Origin: JBLIRR01 sp049472395
GTDB lineage: Bacteria > SZUA-182 > DTGQ01 > JBLIRR01
Direction: 5' to 3'
DNA: 64,000 nt
Assembly (NCBI GenBank): GCA_049472395.1
Contig: JBLIRR010000016.1
Location: 57,192-121,191 of the forward strand
The notes beneath the pieces were generated by a model, which saw nothing but the letters and a program-made list of their open reading frames with translations, ran no database searches and was not told the origin of the DNA. A program made the translations under genes and the position numbers. Shown here piece by piece: positions 32,964 through 42,385 of the stretch. The first letter of the stretch is position 1, and every line of letters begins with the position of its first letter.

Positions 32964-35417
32964 ATGGAAAGATATCTGTGCATACATGGCCATTTTTATC
33001 AGCCACCGAGGGAAAATCCCTGGCTTGATGAGCTCGAATTGCCTCAGAGTTCTGCCGCTCCATTTCATGACTGGAATGAACGAATAAATGCCGAATGTTA
33101 TGCCGCAAATGCCAGTGCACGAATAAAGAATGATAAGGGCAAAATAGTATCGATTGTCAATAATTATAAGAAAATAAGTTTCAATTTTGGACCTACTCTT
33201 TTAAATTGGATGGAAAAACACAGCCCTGAGGCATATCAACAAATTCTTGATGCTGATAAAGAAAGTGCAAAGGAAAGAGATGGTCATGGCAATGCTATTG
33301 CTCAAGTATACAATCATATTATTATGCCTCTCGCGTCACGTCATGATAAGATAACTCAAATAAAATGGGGTATTGAGGACTTTAAGCATAGATTTAAACG
33401 TTTTCCTGAAGGAATGTGGTTAGCAGAAACGGCGGTTGATATGGAAACATTGGATCTTCTCGCGGAGGCAGGAATAAAGTTTACAATTCTCTCACCATAT
33501 CAGGCACGCAGAATAAAGATGATAAAGGCTCGAGAGTGGATAGATGTGAGTGGTGCCCAAATTGATCCTACATTATCATATCGTTGTTTTCTTAATAATG
33601 AAAGATATATTGATTTATTTTTTTATGATGGACCTATTTCTCGATCAATTGCATTTGAAAAAATCTTAAGTAGTGGCGACCGTTTTATTGAACGGCTCAT
33701 GAATGGCTTTAACTTTACCAGGATTTGGCCTCAGTTTCTCAATGTTGCAACAGATGGGGAATCCTATGGCCATCATTTTAGATTTGGAGAAATGGGATTA
33801 GCATATGCATTAACCCAATTGGAAAAAAGGGGCTTAGTAAAGATAATGAATTATGGGGAATGTCTCGCCCGTCATCCCACTAAATTTGAAGTTGAGATTA
33901 TAGAGAATACATCTTGGAGCTGCGCTCATGGTATTGAAAGGTGGCGTTCTGATTGCGGATGTAACTCAGGACAATATTTGGGCGGAAATCAGAGATGGCG
34001 TACTCCTTTGCGGAAGGCATTAAATTCATTAAAGGAAACGTTGGACTCCATATTTGAAAAGGAGGGAAGCAATTATTTTAAAGATCCCTGGGAAGCACGA
34101 AATCATTATATTACATTTATACTGAATCGAACAGATGAGAAACTTAAAGAATTCTTTGAGCACCATCGGAATTCCGCTATTGGGATGAACGGCAGAAATC
34201 AGGCCATGAAATTGCTTGAAATGCAGCGTTATGGTCTTCTCATGTTTACAAGCTGCGGTTGGTTTTTTGATGATATCGCCGGCCTTGAGCCAGTTCAGTT
34301 ATTAAAATACGCTGCCAGAGCAATTGAGCTGGCAAAACAAGTGAGCAAGCATGGATTGCCGGATATAGAAGAATATTTTCTAAATACCTTATCGCAAGCC
34401 AATAGTAATGATCCAAAAGAAGGCACCGGTGCGACACTATATAAAACCAAGGTCCTTCCCCTTAGGGCGAATGCGGAATCAATTTTAAACTATTACTCTA
34501 TTAGCTCCTTATTTAAAGATAAACCGAAGAGTGAGAAAGTATTTTGTTTTAATATTGATCTTAAGGATTATCAGAAAGAGGAAGAGGGGGGAAATTCTCT
34601 GGCATTAGGCCGAGTAACCATTACTGATGGGCTTATACGAGAACAAAAAGAGGCTGATTTTGCTATTCTCTATACCGCAGGCCCAAAATTTTATATCTAT
34701 CTTGATTTTTCTCCGGCGGCTAATTTCCAGAAATTAAAAGATTATCATCTTTGGAAATTTCACTGGGAACGGATAAATAAGGTGAGAAAGAATTTGGAGA
34801 AAGATTTTGAATTATATTCTCTTAACCTGGACAAAGTTTTTCTGGAGGGCAGGATAAAAATCGGGAGAATGATAAATAATCAGATATTAAACGACTTTGA
34901 GAAGTCTAATCATCAATTATATGAGAGATATATTAAAGAGATCTATTTTCTTAATAATTTAGATCTTGCACTACCTAAAGGCTTTTTAATGGCTGCTGAA
35001 TGCTTTCTCGGAGAAGAATTAGAAACAGCTGTAAAAAATTTTATTGAAATGAAGGGAAAATACCAGGATATTATAAATTTTATTAATCAGGCAAAAAAGT
35101 GGGGTATTAATATACAACATCCTGATATAACACAATTAATAGAGAATGGATTACTGCATTTTATAGAGAGCTTACTTCATTCACCATTTGAGCTTACCAA
35201 TATTCAAGTTGTCAATAACCTTTTGGATATATCATATGCGCTTAACAATGAATTAAATTTATTTAATATTCAGAATGTGTTCTTTAAGATAGTAGTTCAC
35301 AGATTACCTGATCTTGAACAAGCTGAGATGTCATTTGAGCTTAAGAAAAAAATTTTATTAGAATATAGAAGATTAGGTGAAAGACTGCAATTTGCTAAAA
35401 ATGTCGAATATTCATAA
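32964..35417 (+). CDS. GH57-type glucan enzyme with DUF3536 region
   Basis: 817-residue cytoplasmic glycoside hydrolase family 57 protein, the family of alpha-amylases, 4-alpha-glucanotransferases and branching enzymes. The N-terminal metal/substrate motif IHGHFYQPPREN is at residues 7-18. The likely nucleophile is Glu155 in MWLAETAVDMETLDLL, and the likely acid/base is Asp264 in NVATDGESYGHHF. The long helical C-terminal half (about 300-817) corresponds to DUF3536. No signal peptide. With GlgX at 51587 it suggests intracellular alpha-glucan turnover. Exact specificity cannot be read from sequence. The ribosome site is weak. Confidence 0.9.
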   Translation: MERYLCIHGHFYQPPRENPWLDELELPQSSAAPFHDWNERINAECYAANASARIKNDKGKIVSIVNNYKKISFNFGPTLLNWMEKHSPEAYQQILDADKESAKERDGHGNAIAQVYNHIIMPLASRHDKITQIKWGIEDFKHRFKRFPEGMWLAETAVDMETLDLLAEAGIKFTILSPYQARRIKMIKAREWIDVSGAQIDPTLSYRCFLNNERYIDLFFYDGPISRSIAFEKILSSGDRFIERLMNGFNFTRIWPQFLNVATDGESYGHHFRFGEMGLAYALTQLEKRGLVKIMNYGECLARHPTKFEVEIIENTSWSCAHGIERWRSDCGCNSGQYLGGNQRWRTPLRKALNSLKETLDSIFEKEGSNYFKDPWEARNHYITFILNRTDEKLKEFFEHHRNSAIGMNGRNQAMKLLEMQRYGLLMFTSCGWFFDDIAGLEPVQLLKYAARAIELAKQVSKHGLPDIEEYFLNTLSQANSNDPKEGTGATLYKTKVLPLRANAESILNYYSISSLFKDKPKSEKVFCFNIDLKDYQKEEEGGNSLALGRVTITDGLIREQKEADFAILYTAGPKFYIYLDFSPAANFQKLKDYHLWKFHWERINKVRKNLEKDFELYSLNLDKVFLEGRIKIGRMINNQILNDFEKSNHQLYERYIKEIYFLNNLDLALPKGFLMAAECFLGEELETAVKNFIEMKGKYQDIINFINQAKKWGINIQHPDITQLIENGLLHFIESLLHSPFELTNIQVVNNLLDISYALNNELNLFNIQNVFFKIVVHRLPDLEQAEMSFELKKKILLEYRRLGERLQFAKNVEYS

Positions 35418-35422
35418 AACTA

Positions 35423-35439
35423 CGCCTCGATATGAGGCG
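35423..35439 (-). terminator. Small hairpin between convergent genes
   Basis: CGCCTC/GAGGCG stem with a 5-nt loop between the GH57 stop and the minus-strand gene end; a short T-run follows on the minus strand. Confidence 0.45.
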
Positions 35440-35460
35440 GAGTCACAAAAAAATATTAGC

Positions 35461-35943
35461 CTATATTACTCCAAGGAGCGCCAGTGCGGTCAATGTGCTC
35501 GTACTAATACCACCACCGGCCAATAAAAGGGCTGTTGCTGTCGCTGCTGTTGTAGGTATAATAGTAGGGGTGCTTACCGTGGGTAGAAGAGAAGTCGTCG
35601 TCGTCGTCGGCAGAAGTGTTGAGGTATAAAGTGAGCTTAAATATGTTGGAGTAGATGTGGTAGATGTGGAAAGAAGCGATGATAACAATAAGGTGGATGT
35701 GCTAATACCCGTTGAAACAGTAGGAAGTGTCGTTGCGGTTGGAAGAAGAAGAACATCAGCAGCCCTGGAAGGATAGGGTGGATAGTAGGCATAGTAGGGA
35801 ACGTACACTGGGTAATAAAACATTTCTACAGGAGGATAGTAATAATATGCCTGTGCTCTCGCAAAAGGCGCACTGAATGCCATAACCAGAGTCATTAGTA
35901 CTGATACTATTAATATTTTTTTAATTATAGATGATTTTTCCAT
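35461..35943 (-). CDS. Secreted Tyr/Pro- then Thr/Ser/Leu-rich protein
   Basis: 160 residues from the second of two consecutive ATGs (35943), chosen because AAAGGAG is 5 nt from it and only 2 nt from the first. Signal peptide about 1-31 (ending FARAQA). A Tyr/Pro-rich segment (AYYYYPPVEMFYYPVYVP) is followed by about 110 residues of Ser, Thr, Leu and Pro. It ends GGGISTSTLTALALLGVI, resembling GGGGVSTTTLLALSLL in the secreted protein at 13078-13632. No domain is recognised. The composition suggests an extracellular or cell-wall associated, possibly O-glycosylated, polypeptide; that is inference. It is transcribed opposite to its neighbours. Confidence 0.75.
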   Translation of the reverse strand: MEKSSIIKKILIVSVLMTLVMAFSAPFARAQAYYYYPPVEMFYYPVYVPYYAYYPPYPSRAADVLLLPTATTLPTVSTGISTSTLLLSSLLSTSTTSTPTYLSSLYTSTLLPTTTTTSLLPTVSTPTIIPTTAATATALLLAGGGISTSTLTALALLGVI

Positions 35944-36105
35944 CATTACTCCTTTAATTGTTATATAAAATAAGATAATTAATATTTATTGGGGAGCTGT
36001 TTCTTGAAGAACTTTACAATCTTTCAAAAAAGACGTTTCGATGGAAAAACAATTACGATTGAATATAGATTTTTAATTATTAGATTCTATGATGTGTAAT
36101 ATATA

Positions 36106-37056
36106 ATGTATTATAAGGGTGATACGAGAAGGGGAATAAAAATATTGACTGCAATAGAAGAGGGGATTATTAATCTAGACAAGCCAGAAGGCATGGTATG
36201 TATGGAAGCCCTTAACATATTGAAAAGACGTTTTAAGTGGCGCAAGATTGGCCATGTTGGTACGTTGGATCCTATGGCGAGTGGTGTTTTACCCATATGT
36301 GTCGGTCGGGCCACTAAAATCGTACGCTATTTAATAGAGGGAGAGAAAGAGTATGCAGCCACTATAAGATTAGGGATAAGCACGGAAACACATGATAGAG
36401 AGGGGCGCGTGAGAAATATGACAAAACCAATGAAAATCCCAACTGATTCCGAAATTGGGCAGGCGCTTAAAGAATTCGAGGGTGTCATAGAACAGACCCC
36501 TCCTCTTTATTCTGCGTTAAAATATAGAGGAAAACGATTGTATCAGATTGCGAGAAAAGGATTGGAGCTTCCTGAGATTCCCTGCCGAAAGGTATATATT
36601 TCCAAAATAATAGTACACGAGTATTCTTATCCATTTATTAAAGTCACTATTGTGTGCGGGAGAGGAACATATATCCGATCAATTGCAGCAGATCTGGGCC
36701 TTAGGTTAGGAATTGGAGCGCATATTCACAGCTTAAAGAGGTTTCGTGTCGGGCTATTTACGATTCACAATGCAATAAGTCTTGACAGGCTGGATGGTCA
36801 GATCATCGATCATAAACAGGAGTGGTTTTTTACTACAGATGAAGCATTGAGTTTTATTCCATCTATAAAAATAGGGTGGAAGGAGAAGGAGGATATGCTG
36901 CATGGAAGGCCTTTTCTTAGTCCCACACCCATACAAAGATACTATATTCATGAAAATAAAAGGTTAATAAAAATATATGATCCGAAAGGTATTTTTTTAG
37001 GTCTGGCAAAGGGTGAGGACGACTTGCGATTATTACCAGCACTTGTGTTTAAATAG
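36106..37056 (+). CDS. truB: tRNA pseudouridine-55 synthase TruB
   Basis: Converts U55 to pseudouridine in the T-loop of tRNA. The catalytic motif GHVGTLDPMASGVLP holds the nucleophilic Asp (residue 55 counted from 36106). Further family motifs are INLDKPEGM, EKEYAATIRLG, QTPPLYSALKYRGKRLY and CGRGTYIRSIAADLG. A C-terminal extension (about 240-316) fits the PUA-like region of TruB. The start is uncertain: the ATG at 36106 has no ribosome site, whereas a TTG at 36145 has AAGGGG about 10 nt upstream and would give a more usual N-terminus. The phosphatase-superfamily gene follows after 15 bp. Confidence 0.95.
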   Translation: MYYKGDTRRGIKILTAIEEGIINLDKPEGMVCMEALNILKRRFKWRKIGHVGTLDPMASGVLPICVGRATKIVRYLIEGEKEYAATIRLGISTETHDREGRVRNMTKPMKIPTDSEIGQALKEFEGVIEQTPPLYSALKYRGKRLYQIARKGLELPEIPCRKVYISKIIVHEYSYPFIKVTIVCGRGTYIRSIAADLGLRLGIGAHIHSLKRFRVGLFTIHNAISLDRLDGQIIDHKQEWFFTTDEALSFIPSIKIGWKEKEDMLHGRPFLSPTPIQRYYIHENKRLIKIYDPKGIFLGLAKGEDDLRLLPALVFK

Positions 37057-37071
37057 TAGAATAAGTAAAAA

Positions 37072-38433
37072 ATGAGATTAATAACGAGATTAAAAGCTTT
37101 TGCCGAAGACAGAAGGTTATATGTCCTGAGTCTTGACGGCGTGCCCTATAGCTTTCTTCAAGAAGAGTTTAAGAAGGGCAATTTGCCATACCTTAATAAA
37201 TTATTTCGTGAAGGAAGCTTTCGACAGATGAATTCCACGCTGCCTCCAATTTCTTCTGTGGCATGGTCCACTTATATGACCGGGAAAAACCCTGCAGCAC
37301 ATAATATTTTCGGATTTATTGACAGGGTCCCTTCGACCCTTAAATTATACATCCCAATGGCGAAAGATATGAAGGCAAAGACCATCTGGGATTTTCTTAG
37401 TGCACGGCGAAAAAAGATAATTGTTATTAATTTGCCTGTTACCTCTCCCCCCCGTCAAGTCAATGGAATCCTCATCGGAGGATTTTTGGCACCAACACTG
37501 GAAAAAGCCGTTTATCCATCATCATTGATCCCAAAATTAAAAGAACTTGGATATAAAATAGATATTGATGCCCAACAGGCCAGGAAGGATAGAAATAAAT
37601 TTATTGATGACTTATATTACTCAACAAATCGACGTCTTGAAACCGCGACATATTTAATGAATACGCAACCATGGGATTTTTTTCATCTTCACATTATGGG
37701 AACAGATCGCATCGGCCATTTTTTATGGAAACGATGGGAGGAGAACGACCCCTATTTTGCACCCAAATTTAACCACTATTTTAAGACACTTGATGAGTAT
37801 ATAGGAACTATTTTGATTCCCTCTATTGATAATCACGATAATAGCGCCTTGCTATTTCTTTCCGATCATGGTTTCTGTAAGTTAAGAAAAGAGGTCTATA
37901 TTAATACATTCCTTCAGAACATTGGATGGCTAAGATTCAAGAGTGATACGACGCAGAATCTTTATGAGATGCATCCTGAATCGAAAGCATACAGCCTTAT
38001 TCCCGGACGAATATATTTGAATGTCAAAAATAGAGAGATACACGGATGTATTGATAAAGGCAGAGACTATGAAAGAATATGTCGTGAATTAGCTGATATT
38101 TTAATTGATATGAAGGACCCACTGAGTGGTGAGAGAATGATAAAGCAAATCTATAAGGGGTCGGATATATATCAAGGTCCTTTCGCTCATCTTGCCCCGG
38201 ATCTTGTACTTATACCGGTTAATGGCTATGAATTAAAAGGTGAAATCAACACCCCATCATGGATAATGGAGAGTGAACTTGATGGGATGCACACCTATAA
38301 TGATGCGTTTGTCTTTATTAGAGACCATAAGATAGTAAAAGAGGAATGTTCAATTATTGATGTCACCCCTACTATTTTTAATTTAATGAATATTGATATT
38401 GATGCTGTTTTTGATGGCCAATGTTTAATTTAA
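37072..38433 (+). CDS. Alkaline-phosphatase-superfamily phosphodiesterase/nucleotide pyrophosphatase-like protein
   Basis: 453-residue metalloenzyme of the type I phosphodiesterase group. Metal ligands and nucleophile are suggested by LSLDGVPYSFL (Asp22), PPISSVAWSTYMTGKNP (nucleophile Ser near 62), HIMGTDRIGHFLW and LSDHGF. No signal peptide is visible, so a cytoplasmic location is likely. Members of this family hydrolyse phosphodiesters or transfer phospho-groups, and some act on phosphonates or lipids; the substrate here is unknown. It starts 15 bp after truB. The 163 bp downstream show nothing recognisable. Confidence 0.88.
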   Translation: MRLITRLKAFAEDRRLYVLSLDGVPYSFLQEEFKKGNLPYLNKLFREGSFRQMNSTLPPISSVAWSTYMTGKNPAAHNIFGFIDRVPSTLKLYIPMAKDMKAKTIWDFLSARRKKIIVINLPVTSPPRQVNGILIGGFLAPTLEKAVYPSSLIPKLKELGYKIDIDAQQARKDRNKFIDDLYYSTNRRLETATYLMNTQPWDFFHLHIMGTDRIGHFLWKRWEENDPYFAPKFNHYFKTLDEYIGTILIPSIDNHDNSALLFLSDHGFCKLRKEVYINTFLQNIGWLRFKSDTTQNLYEMHPESKAYSLIPGRIYLNVKNREIHGCIDKGRDYERICRELADILIDMKDPLSGERMIKQIYKGSDIYQGPFAHLAPDLVLIPVNGYELKGEINTPSWIMESELDGMHTYNDAFVFIRDHKIVKEECSIIDVTPTIFNLMNIDIDAVFDGQCLI

Positions 38434-38596
38434 GATTGCATGGATAGAGGATCTACAGGGCCCACGACAAAATGCACGGATTTAGGAGAACTCCCACTTA
38501 TATAAAGATGAAGTTAGCCTTATGTTCTATCGATAGTATTATCATAGAACCGAATAGATTAACAATGAAGATTTCAAAGAGGAATGGACGGCATTG

Positions 38597-40810
38597 ATGC
38601 AAGTCTATGGAAAAAGACATTTATTAAGAGGGCTCGTATACTTATTAATATTGACTTTTTTCATAAGTCCTGAGAATGTGTATGGTGAAACAAATGACAA
38701 ATTAAAATCGTATCTATTGCCCCCTTTGACCTTGGATATCCTCTCAACCACAGCAATTCACCAAAAACTTTTTATTATTCTTGATTCGGAAAAGGAGACT
38801 GAGAAACTATGGAATGGGAGGGAGGTATTTGGAATGGGACTTGTAAGCTTGAAAGCAGGGGACCTTAGTAGTGCGGAAGAATTTTTCCTCCGCGCTTTGA
38901 GAGAATATGGAATGTTAAAAGATTACACTGTGTTTTATTTAAGCCGGGTATTGGCAGAGCAGGGAAAGTTCAAGGAATCTGTTATTGCCCTTAAGGACTT
39001 AATAAAAAATTATCCGAACAGCTCTTTAATATACAGGGCTTATAAGCATTTAGCAAATATATATTTTGTGCTCAATGACTATGAGGCAGCCATTGATACT
39101 TATTTTGTATGTCTTCAATATTCCTCAGAAGATGAAGTGCTTATAAAATATCAGATCGGCGTTGCACGAATGCAATTACATGAATGGAGTGCAGCAAGAG
39201 ATATATTTTGCGAGGTTCTTATAAAGGGGCCTCAGACCCCTTATTTCCGTGCTGTTCTTGATTATTTGGATATATTAGAAAATGAGCATAATATGCTTGC
39301 TCCTTCATTGTCCTATGATGAGCTCACTGAGAAAGCCTGCGTTGAGATGAAAAAAAAGTTATATGTGGAGGCTGCAGAGACATATGAGACAATTCTCAGC
39401 AGATTTCCTGAACATGAGGGTATAGACTCTATTCAGTATAAATATGCTGTCTGTCTTCTTCGCTTGAACAAAAAGGAGAAAGCATTAAAGATACTAGAAA
39501 GTCTCGATACTCCAGAGGCACTGTTATTATTGGGAAGAACATGCTGGAATAATCATGAGAGCACGAAAGCAGAAACCTTATTTAATAAGCTTTTAGAAAG
39601 GTTTAAAAATTGGCCGGATAATGACAAAGTAATTTACTACCTCGGGAGAATTGCAGAAGAAAGGAAAGAGTATGAGAGCGCGCGAAAAATTTATATGAAA
39701 ATAATCGATAAAGTGCCTGATGGTGAATTTGAGAAAAATGCATTATGGCGCATTGGATGGGGGTATTATTCAGCAGGAGAGTATAAAGAAGCGGCTGATT
39801 TTTTCTCTCAGTGGGCGGAGCGGTTTTCCTCTTATGATATGGTAGATAAGCATAAATTTTATTATTGGCAGGCCACTGCTTTGGAAAAAATGCAGAAGCA
39901 TGAGAGTGCGCGCACAATCTATAAAAAAATCTTTGATGATTCTTATTGGTCTTATTATTCCGGGTGTGCCAGCATGAAAGTGAAAGATATTCAAGATCCC
40001 TTTACTCAAAAACGTATATCCTTTAAATGTTTTGAAAAGATTAATAGGAATGAGCAAAGAATATTAAATGAAATAAAGGAGCTTACGCTATTTGAGCTTG
40101 AAGAAGAAGTCAGGGATAAAATTGAATATTATCTTAATAGAAATGGCTATTCTATTGGGTTTTATTATCAACTGGCTATTTTGGCATATATGAATATGCA
40201 CTATGATGTAAGTATCGACTGTGCTTCACAATTTTATTATAAGGTGAAGCCAGATGAGCTGACGGCAGAGGATGAAGCTATGCTTTTCCCTTTAGCCTAT
40301 AAGGATAAGATAGGGATACTTTCACACCGATATAAAATTAATCCCTGGATCATAATCTCTCTTATTCGCCAGGAAAGTTTTTTCGATCCGCAATGCCTTT
40401 CCATTGCCCAAGCTTACGGATTAATGCAAATTATTCCTCCGTTGGGATATAAATTAGCTAATAAATTAAGGCCCAGCACTTATTTTGCACCTGAATCCAT
40501 GTATGATCCAAATATTAATCTTGAGTTTGGTTTCCATCATTTCCAGGAATTATTAGGTAAATTTGATCAGAACATTATTCATGCAATTGCAGCGTATAAT
40601 GCGGGGAGCGGAGCTGTCTCATCATGGGAAAAGCGATTCCCCGGGTGTACAATAGAAGAGTTTATAGAAAATATTCCTTTTGGCGAAACACGCAAATATG
40701 TAAAACGAATACTGAGAAATTGTTGGATGTATTATCGCATATATAGCCAAAATATAACTTTAACTCGGAGGAGGCGAACCAATCTTCATTCTGACACTGG
40801 TGATCCCTGA
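38597..40810 (+). CDS. Slt70-type soluble lytic transglycosylase with TPR repeats
   Basis: Peptidoglycan lytic transglycosylase, exported to the periplasm. Signal peptide or anchor about 1-31 (ending VYGETND). Residues 60-520 are helical TPR-like repeats (LKAGDLSSAEEFFLRALREYG; YYSAGEYKEAADFFSQWAERF). The C-terminal SLT domain (about 570-720) carries the catalytic Glu in ISLIRQESFFDP, then AYGLMQIIPP and AIAAYNAGSGAVSSW. I prefer the ATG at 38597, one codon after a TTG. The length of 737 is above E. coli Slt70, with extra TPRs. A weak terminator follows. Confidence 0.93.
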   Translation: MQVYGKRHLLRGLVYLLILTFFISPENVYGETNDKLKSYLLPPLTLDILSTTAIHQKLFIILDSEKETEKLWNGREVFGMGLVSLKAGDLSSAEEFFLRALREYGMLKDYTVFYLSRVLAEQGKFKESVIALKDLIKNYPNSSLIYRAYKHLANIYFVLNDYEAAIDTYFVCLQYSSEDEVLIKYQIGVARMQLHEWSAARDIFCEVLIKGPQTPYFRAVLDYLDILENEHNMLAPSLSYDELTEKACVEMKKKLYVEAAETYETILSRFPEHEGIDSIQYKYAVCLLRLNKKEKALKILESLDTPEALLLLGRTCWNNHESTKAETLFNKLLERFKNWPDNDKVIYYLGRIAEERKEYESARKIYMKIIDKVPDGEFEKNALWRIGWGYYSAGEYKEAADFFSQWAERFSSYDMVDKHKFYYWQATALEKMQKHESARTIYKKIFDDSYWSYYSGCASMKVKDIQDPFTQKRISFKCFEKINRNEQRILNEIKELTLFELEEEVRDKIEYYLNRNGYSIGFYYQLAILAYMNMHYDVSIDCASQFYYKVKPDELTAEDEAMLFPLAYKDKIGILSHRYKINPWIIISLIRQESFFDPQCLSIAQAYGLMQIIPPLGYKLANKLRPSTYFAPESMYDPNINLEFGFHHFQELLGKFDQNIIHAIAAYNAGSGAVSSWEKRFPGCTIEEFIENIPFGETRKYVKRILRNCWMYYRIYSQNITLTRRRRTNLHSDTGDP

Positions 40811-40821
40811 TTTCACTTTAG

Positions 40822-40848
40822 CTGAAGATTTCTGTTCAGATTTTTTTT
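40822..40848 (+). terminator. Weak terminator after the transglycosylase gene
   Basis: CTGAA/TTCAG stem followed by AT8. The short stem keeps confidence moderate. Confidence 0.45.
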
Positions 40849-40849
40849 G

Positions 40850-41575
40850 TTAGTGGATTCTCCCGATGGGTATCATATAGAGGGGCTCTTCTTCTGTAGT
40901 GTGTGAAAAGAGAACCTCTTTAATGTCATCATCATCAAAAGCCCCTATAACGACAGCCCCGAGATGCAAGGAGACGGCTTGAAGACAAATATTTTGTGCA
41001 GTGTGTCCTACTTCCATGTGCACATATCGTATGCCTCTTTTATGGTACCTCTTTGTCGTACGAGAATAAACGCCGCAGATTATAATGACTGCCGGGGCTT
41101 CCCTGACCGATGATTGTCGAAGGGCGCTCTCGTAAAGTTTCTTTCTTTTATCTCCTTCAAGAATAAGGGAAATTTGGTGGCCTTCCGGTTGATAGTGATA
41201 AATACCTGCTGAAAGATCTTTCACATTTCCTGCGGCAATATAAATTTCAAGCGGATAAAGAGCACCTGCTGAAGGGGAGGTTTTATAAAAAGGCGGTTCT
41301 GTGATTCCCTGTGCAGCCCAAAGAAGCTGGGAAAGCTCTTCTAAAGTAAGGGCCCCTTCTATATAATCCCGTATTGACCTTCTTTTGAGCAATGCCTCTT
41401 CAATCGAGATGGCGCTTTCAAATGACGGTTGTGGCAAAGATAGTATAATAGAAGGCATGTTACTATTCCCCTCTTGCGGTGGATTTGTCATTGCCTGGGC
41501 AATAAATCCGCATCGAGATAGATTGAAAGCTACTACTAATGAAGTCATGATAATGTATAATCTTCTTTTGGGCAT
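40850..41575 (-). CDS. SagB/ThcOx-family FMN oxidoreductase
   Basis: 241 residues of the SagB-type nitroreductase group, whose best-known members oxidise azolines in modified peptides, though many are stand-alone. Motifs: EEALLKRRSIRDY, LTLEELSQLLWAAQGI, TSPSAGALYPLEIYI, and the C-terminal MEVGHTAQNICLQAVSLHLGAVVIGAFDDD. An N-terminal hydrophobic segment (about 7-28) suggests export or anchoring, a feature of many stand-alone members. It is the last gene of a four-gene minus-strand run, 30 bp after the methyltransferase. Whether it modifies a peptide, as the operon context hints, is not shown. Confidence 0.87.
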   Translation of the reverse strand: MPKRRLYIIMTSLVVAFNLSRCGFIAQAMTNPPQEGNSNMPSIILSLPQPSFESAISIEEALLKRRSIRDYIEGALTLEELSQLLWAAQGITEPPFYKTSPSAGALYPLEIYIAAGNVKDLSAGIYHYQPEGHQISLILEGDKRKKLYESALRQSSVREAPAVIIICGVYSRTTKRYHKRGIRYVHMEVGHTAQNICLQAVSLHLGAVVIGAFDDDDIKEVLFSHTTEEEPLYMIPIGRIH

Positions 41576-41605
41576 ACAGTATCTCCCCCATGCATTTGAA
41601 GGTTA

Positions 41606-42385
41606 TCAGTTCTTTATTGCTTTCACCACCATCCTGTTGTTCATACATCCATAATCCTCCTTTGCGTGGCGATTCATAAAATCCTTTTGAAAGCTCACAG
41701 AAGAAAAACCAGATGAACGCATTAAATTAGCTATTTTTTCCGGGCTGTAAAGTCGGATGCAGTAATTTCTATCGCGCAGACAACCCTTTTCTTTGGACGT
41801 CACTATCTCACGCGTAAAAATAATATCATCACCAAGTTCTCTTTCGCGGTTCACTACGATATCGCGTGTTGCATTGTGAGAAGAAAAGGGCTTAAAATTG
41901 CGGATAACATGCTCCTTATCAGGAAGATCCAAAAGCATCGTTCCGTTTGGCCTAAGGAGCCGGAATGCTTCGCGTAAAATCTTTTCATTTTCGCCCTCAT
42001 TAATGAAGTATCCAAAGGAACTGGCCATAGTGATAATAAAGTGATAACTCTCGCCAGGACAACCAGTATGTCGGGCATCACCTTGAATAAATTTCGTGGT
42101 GAGCTTTTCCTGTTGCGCTCTCCTCTTTCCAATTTCGATAAGATAGTGAGAATAATCGAGCACCGTCACATCCATAAAACCGGATCGTGAAAGTTCAAGA
42201 GAATGTCGCCCCTGACCGCCACATAAATCTAAGATAGATGCAGATTTATCCATATGGAGGATTTTTTTTATGAAACATACCTCTTGAGTTGTTACCTCAC
42301 TATTGCACACTGACCGGGCATCGGTGAGGAGATATATTTCATCAAAAAGGTCCTCCCACCAATTATGAGCTATCTGAATACTCAT
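41606..42385 (-). CDS. Class I SAM-dependent methyltransferase
   Basis: 259-residue Rossmann-fold methyltransferase. Motif I is ILDLCGGQGRHSLEL (about 54-68). Motif II-like acidic turn is VTVLDYSHYLIEIGK. The post-I region is FIQGDARHTGCP and motif IV-V is FHFIITMASSFGYF-like (YHFIITMASS). No substrate-specific domain is visible. Its ATG overlaps the end of the ATP-grasp gene by 4 bp (ATGA), so the two are translationally coupled and probably act on the same product. The substrate is unknown. Confidence 0.9.
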   Translation of the reverse strand: MSIQIAHNWWEDLFDEIYLLTDARSVCNSEVTTQEVCFIKKILHMDKSASILDLCGGQGRHSLELSRSGFMDVTVLDYSHYLIEIGKRRAQQEKLTTKFIQGDARHTGCPGESYHFIITMASSFGYFINEGENEKILREAFRLLRPNGTMLLDLPDKEHVIRNFKPFSSHNATRDIVVNRERELGDDIIFTREIVTSKEKGCLRDRNYCIRLYSPEKIANLMRSSGFSSVSFQKDFMNRHAKEDYGCMNNRMVVKAIKN

